From NCBI GenBank assembly GCA_964398945.1, contig CAYNOT010000018.1:43496-107495 (forward strand): 64,000 bases of DNA, read 5' to 3'. Below the pieces are notes generated by a model, which saw nothing but the letters and a program-made list of their open reading frames with translations, had not been told where the DNA came from and did no database searches. This DNA is from JBGTGG01 sp964398945. GTDB lineage: Bacteria > Bacteroidota > Bacteroidia > Cytophagales > Cyclobacteriaceae. Below, piece by piece: positions 52,292-60,685 of the stretch; position 1 is the first letter of the stretch; every line of letters starts with the position of its first letter. Both the position numbers and the translations under genes were made by a program.

Positions 52292-53350
52292 CTAAAAAAA
52301 GATTGTTTTCTGTAGGTAGCGGTCGATGAGGATTGGCTTTGGCAGGGATACCACTTTTGAAATGCTGTAAAATTGATTTGCCCTGGGTACAGATACTGGC
52401 TTTTTAGCAGTTTTAATAAGGATAAACGTAGCCATAATGGTTTGATGGCTCAGGAGGTGCTTGAAATTTTTATTGACAATAAGTTCTTCTGTTGCTTTTA
52501 TCGACTTTAGAAATGGATCGTCTTTGATCAGGTTTTCAATTTTTGTGGTGCGCGTTTTCTCCACCAGGTAAAAATCATAAAGCCCTTCCCAAATATCCTT
52601 TTTGGCGCGTTTGGCCATCATTAGCGATTTTCCTGATTGGATTACAAAATAATAGAAATACCGTTTTCGAACCGGTTTGCTTTTCTTTTTTACCGGAAGC
52701 GAGGCGACCAGGTTATTGTTATAAGCAACACAGGACGCTTTAAACGTGCATGATTCGCAAAACGGGTTCACAGGTTTGCAAAACAAAGCACCGAACTCCA
52801 TTACTGCCTGATTGAAGATGGCAGGATTTTTCTTGTCAATGAGTTGATTGGCCAGTACAAAGAATTCCTTTTTCCCTTTCGGGGAATTGATTTCCGTTCC
52901 AATACCAAAAACCCTTGATAGTACACGGTACACGTTTCCATCCACAACGGCTACCGGTTCATTGAATGAAATGGAAGCAATAGCAGCTGCAGTGTATTCG
53001 CCAATACCGGGCAACGTTAATAGTTCTTGATAGGAAGTTGGAAAGGAGCCCGAATAATTTTTCACAATTACTTTGGCGCACTTGTGGAGGTTTCGTGCAC
53101 GGGTATAATAGCCGAGGCCCTGCCAAAGCCGAAGCACTTTTTGTTCGCTGGCAGCGGCAAGTTTTTCCACAGAAGGAAAGGCTTCAATAAATTTTTCATA
53201 GTAAGGAAGCCCTTGGTTTACCCGGGTCTGCTGAAGGATGATTTCTGAAAGCCAGATACGAAACGGGTCCATTGTTCCCCTCCAGGGCAGGCTCCGCTGG
53301 TTAAGTTTGTACCATTCAACGACTTTTTTGGAGAAATATCGTAGTTCCAT
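52292..53350 (-). CDS. mutY: A/G-specific adenine glycosylase
   Basis: MutY removes adenine opposite 8-oxoguanine. The sequence shows the catalytic Glu in SEIILQQTRV (about residue 36), the helix-hairpin-helix LPGIGEYTAAAIASI, the catalytic Asp in VAVVDGNVYRV, and four cluster cysteines in C-x6-C-x2-C-x5-C (CKPVNPFCESCTFKASC). A C-terminal NUDIX-like domain follows (from about 225). At 352 residues it is complete. It is divergent from the HU gene, with their promoters between. Confidence 0.95.
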   Translation of the reverse strand: MELRYFSKKVVEWYKLNQRSLPWRGTMDPFRIWLSEIILQQTRVNQGLPYYEKFIEAFPSVEKLAAASEQKVLRLWQGLGYYTRARNLHKCAKVIVKNYSGSFPTSYQELLTLPGIGEYTAAAIASISFNEPVAVVDGNVYRVLSRVFGIGTEINSPKGKKEFFVLANQLIDKKNPAIFNQAVMEFGALFCKPVNPFCESCTFKASCVAYNNNLVASLPVKKKSKPVRKRYFYYFVIQSGKSLMMAKRAKKDIWEGLYDFYLVEKTRTTKIENLIKDDPFLKSIKATEELIVNKNFKHLLSHQTIMATFILIKTAKKPVSVPRANQFYSISKVVSLPKPILIDRYLQKTIFF

Positions 53351-53404
53351 CCCCTTGATAATCAGATTTTTTCAATATTCATTTTTAAATCAACCGCTGC
53401 AAAT

Positions 53405-53412
53405 TAAATTTG
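53405..53412 (+). promoter_or_regulatory. -7 promoter box of the HU-family gene
   Basis: TAAATTTG matches the TAnnTTTG consensus exactly and lies about 50 bases before the GTG start. The -33 TTG is weak. Confidence 0.5.
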
Positions 53413-53462
53413 CCGTCCCACAGAATTATCAAGAAGTACAAAAGAACTAAATTTTAGAAATA

Positions 53463-53771
53463 GTGACCAAATCAGACGTTATTAATGAGATCGCTGAAAA
53501 AACAGGAGTTGATAAGGCAGATGTGACCGCATCAGTTGAAGCATTCTTTAGCGTAATAAAATCCTCCATGGCAAGCGGCAACAATATTTATGTACGTGGT
53601 TTTGGCAGCTTCATCAATAAGAAGCGAAAAAGAAAAATTGCACGGAATATTTCAAGAAATACCGCACTTGTTATTGAAGAACACTTCATACCGAGCTTTA
53701 AGCCCGCCAAAGTATTCGTGAACAAGATCAAGAATAGTGAGAAGGTGAAACAAATGGCCGAGAACGTTTAA
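53463..53771 (+). CDS. HU/IHF family DNA-binding protein
   Basis: This 102-residue protein has the HU fold: TKSDVINEIAEKTGVDKADVTASV forms the helical part, followed by GNNIYVRGFGSFINKKRKRKIARNI with the DNA-binding beta arm and FIPSFKPAKVF near the end. HU proteins bend and wrap DNA. The start is GTG at 53463. It opens a rightward cluster (HU, TPR protein, mS38-like protein, RNase G) that is conserved in Bacteroidota. A promoter box lies about 50 bases upstream. Confidence 0.92.
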   Translation: MTKSDVINEIAEKTGVDKADVTASVEAFFSVIKSSMASGNNIYVRGFGSFINKKRKRKIARNISRNTALVIEEHFIPSFKPAKVFVNKIKNSEKVKQMAENV

Positions 53772-53810
53772 CCGGTCCAGACCAAAGGGCGCTCTTGCCC
53801 GAAAACCAAT

Positions 53811-54611
53811 ATGTTGAAAAAACGAATTATCCTTGTAGTGATCAGTGCCGTGCTGATCTGGCTGCTGTTCTTGCTTCCCAAAGTTGTGGTAAACAACGAG
53901 GAGGGAACGTTGGCATCCGATAGCACCTCCCAACCAACCATCCACCAGGAAGTCCCCCCGTCACTGCAAAAACAAATCGGACAATTACGGGCTTCTCTTT
54001 CACCAGATATTGAAAAAGAAAAAAGTGCTATCTTTGCGGACTCTTTAGCCGACCTATACTCAAAAGCTGCCAAATTTGACAGCGCAGGTTGGTTTTCCGA
54101 AGAGGCAGCTACGTTCTTTAACACTACTGAAAGCAAAATCAAAGCAGGGGATAACTACTACCAGGCCTTTACTTTCGCTACTGATCCTGCCAAACAGAAT
54201 CAGTTTGCAGAGAAAGCCCGGGGGTTTTTTAAAGCAGTTTTGGAGGAAAACCCCCAAAACCTGAATGTTAAAACCAAACTGGCGATGACCCACATCAGCT
54301 CCTCCAATCCGATGACGGGTATCCTCATGTTGCGTGAAGTGCTGGCTGCAGACCCTAAAAATGAACTTGCATTGTACAACCTGGGGATTTTGTCCATCCA
54401 GTCCGGGCAGTATGACAAGGCCATTGAACGCTTTAAGGAATTGATTGCGGTGAACCCTAACCACACACAAGGCCAACTGTTTTTAGGAGTTGCATATATG
54501 CAAGCTGGTGACCGCGATCATGCGCGCGAACAGTTTGAAAAAGTAAAGAAAATGGATCTGGATCCAGCGGTACAAGCAGCCGCAGATTCATATCTGACGG
54601 ATTTAAAATAA
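53811..54611 (+). CDS. Membrane-anchored tetratricopeptide repeat protein
   Basis: An N-terminal transmembrane helix (about residues 4-22, IILVVISAVLIWLLFLLP) is followed by a helical region and, from about residue 175, TPR units (ALYNLGILSIQSGQYDKAIERFKELIAVNP and QGQLFLGVAYMQAGDRDHAREQF). The domain should face the periplasm. It sits between HU and the RNase G gene in the conserved cluster, so a general cell-cycle or envelope role is possible, but no function is established here. Confidence 0.82.
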   Translation: MLKKRIILVVISAVLIWLLFLLPKVVVNNEEGTLASDSTSQPTIHQEVPPSLQKQIGQLRASLSPDIEKEKSAIFADSLADLYSKAAKFDSAGWFSEEAATFFNTTESKIKAGDNYYQAFTFATDPAKQNQFAEKARGFFKAVLEENPQNLNVKTKLAMTHISSSNPMTGILMLREVLAADPKNELALYNLGILSIQSGQYDKAIERFKELIAVNPNHTQGQLFLGVAYMQAGDRDHAREQFEKVKKMDLDPAVQAAADSYLTDLK

Positions 54612-54661
54612 TTGTTCAACAAACTCCTTTCTGGAACAAGGAAGGAAAAAAGAAAAAAACT

Positions 54662-54751
54662 ATGCCAAGCGGTAAGAAAAGAAAAAGAAGCAAAATGTCG
54701 ACCCATAAGCGCAAGAAGCGTCTTAGAAAAAACAGACATAAGAAAAAGTAA
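54662..54751 (+). CDS. AURKAIP1/COX24-domain small ribosomal-type protein (mS38-like)
   Basis: A 29-residue very basic peptide starts MPSGKKRKRSKMSTHKRKKR and ends LRKNRHKKK. It matches the AURKAIP1/COX24 domain, seen in mitochondrial ribosomal protein mS38 and in short proteins next to rng in Bacteroidota. It likely binds the small ribosomal subunit. It lies between the TPR gene and the RNase G gene, separated by 50 and 67 bases, and a hairpin begins right at its stop. It is too short for standard gene callers but has a clear family pattern. Confidence 0.88.
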   Translation: MPSGKKRKRSKMSTHKRKKRLRKNRHKKK

Positions 54752-54770
54752 CCGGTTTTAATTACCGGTT
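54750..54770 (+). terminator. Hairpin after the mS38-like gene
   Basis: AACCGGT (54750-54756) pairs with ACCGGTT (54764-54770) around a seven-base loop, beginning within the stop codon. No T-run follows, so it may stabilise or attenuate rather than end the transcript before rng. Confidence 0.5.
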
Positions 54771-54818
54771 CGTCTGTTAAGAAGTCTATACATTTTCATT
54801 TATTAATTTTTTAACATT

Positions 54819-56375
54819 TTGAGTAACGAACTTATTATTAGTGGAACTCAGAATGGATGTCGTATAGCACTTTTAAAGGACAAGACGCTTGTTGAATTTC
54901 ATCAAGAGGAAGAAGGCAGCCAGTTTACAGTCGGGGATATTTACCTGGGCACCGTTAAGAAGGTGGTACAGGGTCTCAATGCAGCATTTATAGATGTTGG
55001 CTACGACAAGGATGCTTTCCTCCATTACCTGGATTTAGGTCCGCAGTTCAGTTCACTTACAAAGTTTACCAAACTTGCAAGGGGCAAAAGGATTCCAGGT
55101 GGAACACTAGACAAATTCAAATTAGAATCGGACATCGATAAGCATGGCAAAATTGGCCAGCAGCTTACGAAGAATCTTGTGATTCCCGTCCAGATTGTAA
55201 AAGAGCCGATTTCCACAAAAGGGCCACGATTATCCTGTGAGTTATCCCTGGCGGGGCGGTACCTGGTATTGGTGCCATTCTCAAACGTTGTGAGCGTTTC
55301 AAAAAAAATCACGAGCGGAGCTGAGCGCAAACGCCTCAACCGACTATTAACGTCCATCAAACCTGAAAATTTTGGTGTCATCATTCGCACTGTTGCAGAA
55401 GGCAAAGAAGTAGCCGAGCTTGACCGTGACTTGCGCAACCTGGTTTCCATGTGGAAAGAAGGGATGGGCAAACTGCATAGTGCCAACCCGCGCGACAAGA
55501 TCATTGGTGAAATCAACAAAACCTCTGCCCTGTTGCGCGATATGTTGAATGAGTCATTCGACAATGTGCACACCGATGATCCGAAGATTTTTGAAGAGCT
55601 AAAGTTATTCTTGCAGCGCATTGCGCCCGACAAGGAGAAAATCCTGAAACTTTACTCGGGTAAAACAAAGCTTTTTGAATTATATGGGATCGAAAAGCAA
55701 ATCAAAAGCGCTTTCGGCCAAACTGTAAGTTTGCGCGGGGGCGGATACCTGATCATTGAGCATACCGAAGCGTTGCACGTTATCGATGTGAACAGTGGCA
55801 ACAAGTCGAACCGGGAGGAAAACCAGGAGACTACAGCCATCTCTGTGAACGTAGAGGCGGCAAAGGAGATTGCCCGTCAGTTGCGCTTGCGCGACATGGG
55901 CGGCATCATTGTGGTGGACTTCATTGACATGAAGAGCGCGGAAAACAGGCGCAACATCCAGAAGGTAATGAAGGATGCGATGGCAGGTGATAAGGCACGT
56001 TACACAATCCTTCCGCTTTCAAAATTTGGTTTGATGCAGATTACCCGTGAGCGTGTTCGCCCGCAGATGAACATTGCCACCATGGAGGTCTGCCCAAGTT
56101 GCAATGGTTCCGGAAAGATTACGCCAACCATTTTGATTTCTGATTTAGTGGAACAGAACATCGATCATTTATTGACGATGCAAAACGAAAAGAAATTGGT
56201 GTTGGCGGTTCATCCGTACCTACACTCCTTTTTCACGAAGGGGATTTTTAGCCTTCGGGTAAAATGGTTCTTCAAGTACAAGCGCTGGATACAAATTGTA
56301 GCCGATAGTTCGCTGGGCATTACTGAATATCTATTTCTCAACCAGGAAGGAGAGGAAATCAAGATTAATAATTAG
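54819..56375 (+). CDS. rng: Ribonuclease G (Rne/Rng family)
   Basis: The protein has an N-terminal S1-like domain (VGDIYLGTVKKVVQGLNAAFIDVG, about residues 39-62) and the RNase E/G catalytic core. EALHVIDVNSGNKS and GGIIVVDFIDM supply the magnesium-binding aspartates, and CPSCNGSGKI is the zinc-link. RNase G processes rRNA 5' ends and decays mRNA. It starts with TTG at 54819, as is common for this gene in Bacteroidota, because no ATG precedes the S1 domain. The 518-residue length is that of RNase G without the E-type scaffold. A strong terminator follows. Confidence 0.94.
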   Translation: MSNELIISGTQNGCRIALLKDKTLVEFHQEEEGSQFTVGDIYLGTVKKVVQGLNAAFIDVGYDKDAFLHYLDLGPQFSSLTKFTKLARGKRIPGGTLDKFKLESDIDKHGKIGQQLTKNLVIPVQIVKEPISTKGPRLSCELSLAGRYLVLVPFSNVVSVSKKITSGAERKRLNRLLTSIKPENFGVIIRTVAEGKEVAELDRDLRNLVSMWKEGMGKLHSANPRDKIIGEINKTSALLRDMLNESFDNVHTDDPKIFEELKLFLQRIAPDKEKILKLYSGKTKLFELYGIEKQIKSAFGQTVSLRGGGYLIIEHTEALHVIDVNSGNKSNREENQETTAISVNVEAAKEIARQLRLRDMGGIIVVDFIDMKSAENRRNIQKVMKDAMAGDKARYTILPLSKFGLMQITRERVRPQMNIATMEVCPSCNGSGKITPTILISDLVEQNIDHLLTMQNEKKLVLAVHPYLHSFFTKGIFSLRVKWFFKYKRWIQIVADSSLGITEYLFLNQEGEEIKINN

Positions 56376-56418
56376 GTGATTGGTTGATTTGAAAACTTGC
56401 TGATTACTAATTTGAAAC
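56376..56418. repeat. A/T-rich intergenic repeat, relative of the TTAGCAAATTAG family
   Basis: GTGATTGGTTGATTTG and GCTGATTACTAATTTG repeat here in permuted form between the rng stop and its terminator. It resembles the elements at 9259 and 40066, though without the exact 13-mer. Confidence 0.35.
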
Positions 56419-56425
56419 AAAGGAG

Positions 56426-56453
56426 AGCAACTACGAAAGTGGTTGCTTTTTTT
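56426..56453 (+). terminator. Rho-independent terminator of the HU-to-rng cluster
   Basis: AGCAACTAC (56426-56434), loop GAAA, GTGGTTGCT (56439-56447) and seven T residues form a strong intrinsic terminator with one G-T pair. Confidence 0.88.
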
Positions 56454-56490
56454 ATTTAAGGTTAGCCCTACTTGTTGTACTAGAGACAAT

Positions 56491-56803
56491 CTAACGGTTG
56501 GCCAAAAGTGATTTTATATAGGTCTCAGGTGTCATTACTCCGATTGCACTTTTACTAAAGTCTTTTAAGTTTCTTGTAAGGATAACATCTATGTTGCCAT
56601 ATTCCATAGCCGCAGAGTTTTGTAGGCTATCCTCAAAATCTTGAAAACCAGAATTTAGTGCATTAGTTTACAACTTCTTTGTCCATTACCAATACATCTG
56701 TAACATCCATAACTGTTTTAGATTATCAATAACTTTAGCATGATTAGCGGTTTGTCTTAATAGATAATTGCTTTTGGCAAATCGTTTTGCGTTTTCAATT
56801 ACG
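56491..56803 (-). pseudogene. Decayed PIN-domain (VapC-like) toxin gene
   Basis: Read on the minus strand, the three frames join into one PIN-domain C-terminal half: ENAKRFAKSNYLLRQTANHA and KVIDNLKQL in one frame, then DVTDVLVMDKEVVN, then ALNSGFQDFEDSLQNSAAME and VILTRNLKDFSKSAIGVMTP, ending at a stop at 56491-56493. At least two frameshifts are needed, and the N-terminal half is missing. ALN-x-x-F-x-DFED and I-x-TRN-x-KDF are hallmarks of PIN domains of toxin-antitoxin systems. It lies in the otherwise noncoding region between rng and the truncated thioredoxin-like gene. Confidence 0.7.
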
Positions 56804-57000
56804 GATTACTTAATAGATAAGTGTTAATTTAGTATTCATACACGTGTTATTTTTCAAAAATCAACATGTGCAATTTAGAAAAAAGTTCAATTAATGGGTT
56901 CCTCTTTTATTATTATGGTTTTCAAAATATTATAAATCCTGGTTTATCTGGCGTTCGGGATTGAAAATCCCGAACGGGTTGGTGAAAATCCCGAATAGTT
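56804..57000. other. A+T-rich spacer ending in a CCCGAAC hairpin
   Basis: This stretch is low in GC and has no gene. It ends with the CGTTCGGGATT hairpin and a second TGAAAATCCCGAA copy just 3' of the minus-strand thioredoxin-like gene. Confidence 0.5.
56952..56976 (-). terminator. Perfect hairpin CGTTCGGGATT / AATCCCGAACG
   Basis: Arms at 56952-56962 and 56966-56976 pair perfectly around a three-base loop. TGAAAATCCCGAA appears at 56962-56974 and again at about 56982-56994. The hairpin lies 25 bases past the end of the minus-strand thioredoxin-like gene and probably ends its transcript. Confidence 0.7.
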
Positions 57001-57516
57001 TTATTGAACCAGTTCCGCAATCATTTTATCAATATCTTGTGTGTAACCATACTGTGCATGTTTTATTTTTCCGGATTGGTCAACGACAAGATAGAGGGGG
57101 ACACCATACACAAAATATTTTTTCTTTACTTCTTCGTTGCCTAAAAGCACCGCGTAATTTATCCCCTTGCTTTCGACCATAGTATCAATCTTTCTAAAGC
57201 TGCTACTTTCTGAAACAATGCTCCATATTTCGAATTTCTCTTTGCCGTATTTTGAATTTAGTTCATTTAAATGCGGTATACTTTGAATACATGGTGAGCA
57301 CCACAATTCCCAAAAGTCAATTAACACCACTTTCCCCGATTGATCAGAAAGTTTGAAAAGATTATTTTGAAGATCATTTAATTCAAAATCCGGTGCGGTA
57401 TTATTAATGAGGGTAAGTAGTTTATTTGTACTGGCTTTCTTTGGTTCAAGCGTATAACCCTCTAAGAATCGCTTATCCTCAAAAACATCTTCATATTCAG
57501 GGTCATTGATTTTCAT
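57001..57516 (-). CDS. TlpA/ResA-type thioredoxin-fold protein, probably 5'-truncated
   Basis: The domain is a TlpA-like thioredoxin: APDFELNDLQNNLFKLSDQSGKVVLIDFWELWCSPCIQSIPHL contains the WCSPC redox motif (given here in parts), and VYGVPLYLVVDQSGKI holds the cis-proline loop. Family members act in the periplasm and have a signal peptide, but none is visible. The coding frame continues upstream without a start (KPYRYHELYGFGDKQVNLAY, to a stop near 57585), so the original N-terminus has been lost. The ATG at 57516 is only the first available start. It may be a decaying gene. Confidence 0.65.
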   Translation of the reverse strand: MKINDPEYEDVFEDKRFLEGYTLEPKKASTNKLLTLINNTAPDFELNDLQNNLFKLSDQSGKVVLIDFWELWCSPCIQSIPHLNELNSKYGKEKFEIWSIVSESSSFRKIDTMVESKGINYAVLLGNEEVKKKYFVYGVPLYLVVDQSGKIKHAQYGYTQDIDKMIAELVQ

Positions 57517-57631
57517 TTTTGAGAGATAGGCTAGGTTAACTTGCTTATCTCCAAAACCATATAGTTCATGATACCTATAAGGTTTATTTCAGATTACTCC
57601 AACCCCAGGTTTTATTTTGAGGACGGAGCCG

Positions 57632-60613
57632 CTAATTATTTTTCTTCTTCAACAAATTCTGTATTTTTTTCTTGGCTTCTTCTTCTGCTTTCTTTTCGAG
57701 TGCTTCTTTGTTCAACGGGTCGGCAACTTTTGTCGAATCGGTTTTGGTAGAATCGGTTTTTGTTCCGCCCAATAAAGCACCTACTGATTTTTCAAGTTCA
57801 GTTCCTTTTATTGCTTCTTGCACTGCTTTGGTACCTTCTTGTTTGGCAGCGTTTACAATGGCGGTTTCCACTTGTTTCTTTTGCTCGTCCATCAACAAAC
57901 TGAACACCGGTTTTTTGTAATCCCCGGTAAGGGCAATGGATACAGGCACTTTTCCATCAGGGTTTCCACTGGCACCATACTGTGTCAAGAGTGAATTGAA
58001 TTGTGATCCCAACTTCCCGGCAGGCACATCCATCTTTAATGCGTATGCAATCGAGCCGTCCAGCCCTGTGCTTCCGGCAATGTTGGTGGTGTATTCACCA
58101 ACATTTATATCAAAGGGTTTTACACCCAATCGTCCATCGGAAATGTTGATCGACATTAAAACATTTTTAAGCGTTGCCTGATTGGTGTTGTCCAGTTTGG
58201 TAAGGGAAGTAACCCCGGAAAGCAACGGTGAATCTTTCAACGAAGCCTGGATGATTTTCACCAGCCCGGTAGCATCTACAGTTGCGAGGTTAGGTGTCAT
58301 GTCCTGGTTCAGTTCGCCCGATAATGCAAAATCGGTTGAAAAATTTCCATCAACCAAACCGGCAATTGGTGCGTAGGTTTGAACCAACGAAAATGAATTT
58401 GCGGATTCCTTGATGGACATCTTATCGATGCGCAATGCCAAATCATAACGTGGATGGTTCAAGTCTTTGGTATTGTAGGAACCGGCAACACCAAAACTTC
58501 CGCCCAACATATCAAAAGTAATGTTCTTTAAATTGGCGATTCCATCTTTTACAATGATGTCACCTTTTGCGTTCGTCATGGTGAAGTCCATCATTTTTAC
58601 CGTGGCAATAGTTGATTTCAAAGTAAAGTTTATGTTTTGGGGTACGGGAATCACACCGTACGCTTCGGTGGTTTCTTCTTCCGCTGTTGATTCTGTCATG
58701 AATTCATTCAAATCCAAAAACTTCGAATTGAAATTGACCACACCATTGATGGTTTCATTTCCTAAAGCGTAGCCCATATAGTTGAGCACCGAACCATTCA
58801 CACTGAAATCACTTTTGCCAATGGTGCCGTCCATTTTTTCGAGGTTGATTTTTTTCGGATCAAAACTCATGGTTGCGTTGGTGATTGCAACCGCATAAGG
58901 CAAATCACTTGCGGTGTATTTGAAGGCCGTTAGTGTTGCTGTTCCGCTGGTGGGGAGTTTATCGTAGCGCTCTGATTCCAGATCGGAGTACTTTCCTTTG
59001 GTATGTAAATCGGCCTTTACTTTTCCGGCAAGTTCCATTCCTTCCATCGGGAATATTTTGGTAATCTTTTCGAGATCGATTCCTCCGTTTGCATTTAAAT
59101 CCCATGTGTAATCGTTTAAATTCTCAAGCAATAGATCAGCAGTAAATTTCTCATCATCCATCACCATCGAAAAACCTTTTACGGCAATGAATGTTTCGGC
59201 CATTTTTCCGGATGTGTTTTTTACCGAGGCAGCAAAATTCATATCATGAAGAGGGATTGGAAATTCAGAAGACTTGACGTATCCATTGCTGAGTGTCATA
59301 TTTGCATTAATGGCAGGGATAATATTTCGAATGCTGTCATAAACACCTTTTGCAGTAAGGTCAATCCCGTAGGTGCCTTTCATTTCCAATCCTTCCATTG
59401 GAAACATCGTACTGAGTTGTTCAAGGTTAAGTTTGGCAACCACATTTGCATCCATTTTATAATCCCGCAAATTTTCGATCAGGATTTTTGCATCGAACGG
59501 ATTTGCACCCAAGTCCATGTGGAATTGTTTTACATGCACCAGTGTATTGTCGATGATCCCGTCTTTGTTGTCCACCAACATATCCAAATTAATATTGTTG
59601 ATGGCGGTAGGCAGGTCAGGATATTTAAACATGGCATCTTTTACCAGCAGGGTAACATTAAAAGCCGGCATTTGATTGTCGCTGTATTTTCCGCGAACAA
59701 AACCATCGAAGGCAAGGTCGCCACGGGTTTCAATGTTGGTAAAGCTTTCTGTATACATGCCCGGTACAAGGGAAAGCAAACTCTTGAAAGAATTGTCAGG
59801 GCTTTTGAAGGTGATGTCCATATCGTAATAGCTTTCATTCATTTTGAACCAACCATCGAAACTCATGGCAAAGTCGTTTAATGCAAGCGAGTTTTCTTTG
59901 AACGTGAACTTTGAAATTTCTTCACTGATAGTAAGGGTCATGTCCATGGCCACATGCTTGTTGGTCAGGTATTCGGCACCGTCATAAATGGTGGTAAGGC
60001 TATCAATCGTTGTTTTGGTTTTGAGGTCAAAAATATCTTGGGTAAAATCCCCACTTCCGGAATGGTTCAATCCTTTGATTGATAACAGGAATGGAAGGCT
60101 TTGATCATCGTATATTAAATCACCATCAATAATTTTCCAGTGGTCAATGCCAATTGAAAAATCCCCGCTTTCAGTGGATTCTTCCGTCACTTCATCAGAA
60201 GGGATGGCAATATCATAATTTGCCTTTCCATCGGGCAGCACTTTCACATTGATCACAGGATTGACAAGCGTGATTCCTTTTATCCGGAGTTGGTCCCCGA
60301 ACAGGATATCTTTCAGGTTGATCTCCACTTCCATACTTTTCACGACAAACAAATATTGGCCTTCAAAAGGGGCACGGTTGAAAACGCCCAGGTCTTTCAT
60401 GGAGGCGGTAACGTTTGGAAAGTTTTTGAAGAGTGTGAGATCAAAGTTTTCGATATCGAACACGACATCAGCATTTACGGATTTGGCAAGGCCATCATCA
60501 ATTGCTTTTTTTATATCGTCTTTAAAAAGAACAGGGATTAAAATTGCGGCAATGATCACCAATGCAAACAGGCTTCCTACAGTAATCCCAACCCACTTCA
60601 ATATTTTTTTCAT
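57632..60613 (-). CDS. AsmA-family protein, very large
   Basis: An N-terminal transmembrane helix (residues about 7-28, WVGITVGSLFALVIIAAILIP) anchors a chain of about 960 residues facing the periplasm. It contains repeats of AsmA/DUF748-type beta-rich units, for example DFAMSFDGWFKMNESYYDMD, NMTLSNGYVKSSEFPIPLHD and TNIAGSTGLDGSIAYALKMD. A charged, Lys/Ala-rich coiled-coil tail (KKAEEEAKKKIQNLLKKK) ends the protein. AsmA-like proteins bridge the envelope and move phospholipids. It has an exact TAnnTTTG box upstream (60644-60651). The 3' end is 115 bases before the truncated thioredoxin-like gene. Confidence 0.88.
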   Translation of the reverse strand: MKKILKWVGITVGSLFALVIIAAILIPVLFKDDIKKAIDDGLAKSVNADVVFDIENFDLTLFKNFPNVTASMKDLGVFNRAPFEGQYLFVVKSMEVEINLKDILFGDQLRIKGITLVNPVINVKVLPDGKANYDIAIPSDEVTEESTESGDFSIGIDHWKIIDGDLIYDDQSLPFLLSIKGLNHSGSGDFTQDIFDLKTKTTIDSLTTIYDGAEYLTNKHVAMDMTLTISEEISKFTFKENSLALNDFAMSFDGWFKMNESYYDMDITFKSPDNSFKSLLSLVPGMYTESFTNIETRGDLAFDGFVRGKYSDNQMPAFNVTLLVKDAMFKYPDLPTAINNINLDMLVDNKDGIIDNTLVHVKQFHMDLGANPFDAKILIENLRDYKMDANVVAKLNLEQLSTMFPMEGLEMKGTYGIDLTAKGVYDSIRNIIPAINANMTLSNGYVKSSEFPIPLHDMNFAASVKNTSGKMAETFIAVKGFSMVMDDEKFTADLLLENLNDYTWDLNANGGIDLEKITKIFPMEGMELAGKVKADLHTKGKYSDLESERYDKLPTSGTATLTAFKYTASDLPYAVAITNATMSFDPKKINLEKMDGTIGKSDFSVNGSVLNYMGYALGNETINGVVNFNSKFLDLNEFMTESTAEEETTEAYGVIPVPQNINFTLKSTIATVKMMDFTMTNAKGDIIVKDGIANLKNITFDMLGGSFGVAGSYNTKDLNHPRYDLALRIDKMSIKESANSFSLVQTYAPIAGLVDGNFSTDFALSGELNQDMTPNLATVDATGLVKIIQASLKDSPLLSGVTSLTKLDNTNQATLKNVLMSINISDGRLGVKPFDINVGEYTTNIAGSTGLDGSIAYALKMDVPAGKLGSQFNSLLTQYGASGNPDGKVPVSIALTGDYKKPVFSLLMDEQKKQVETAIVNAAKQEGTKAVQEAIKGTELEKSVGALLGGTKTDSTKTDSTKVADPLNKEALEKKAEEEAKKKIQNLLKKKNN

Positions 60614-60643
60614 AACTAAAAGTTTTAAATCCAATCAGGACAT

Positions 60644-60651
60644 CAAATTTA
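60644..60651 (-). promoter_or_regulatory. -7 promoter box of the AsmA gene
   Basis: On the minus strand this reads TAAATTTG, an exact match to TAnnTTTG, about 30 bases before the ATG at 60613. The -33 element is not clear. Confidence 0.5.
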
Positions 60652-60685
60652 CAACCAGAATGTCGATTCTAATTTTAAAATTCGA

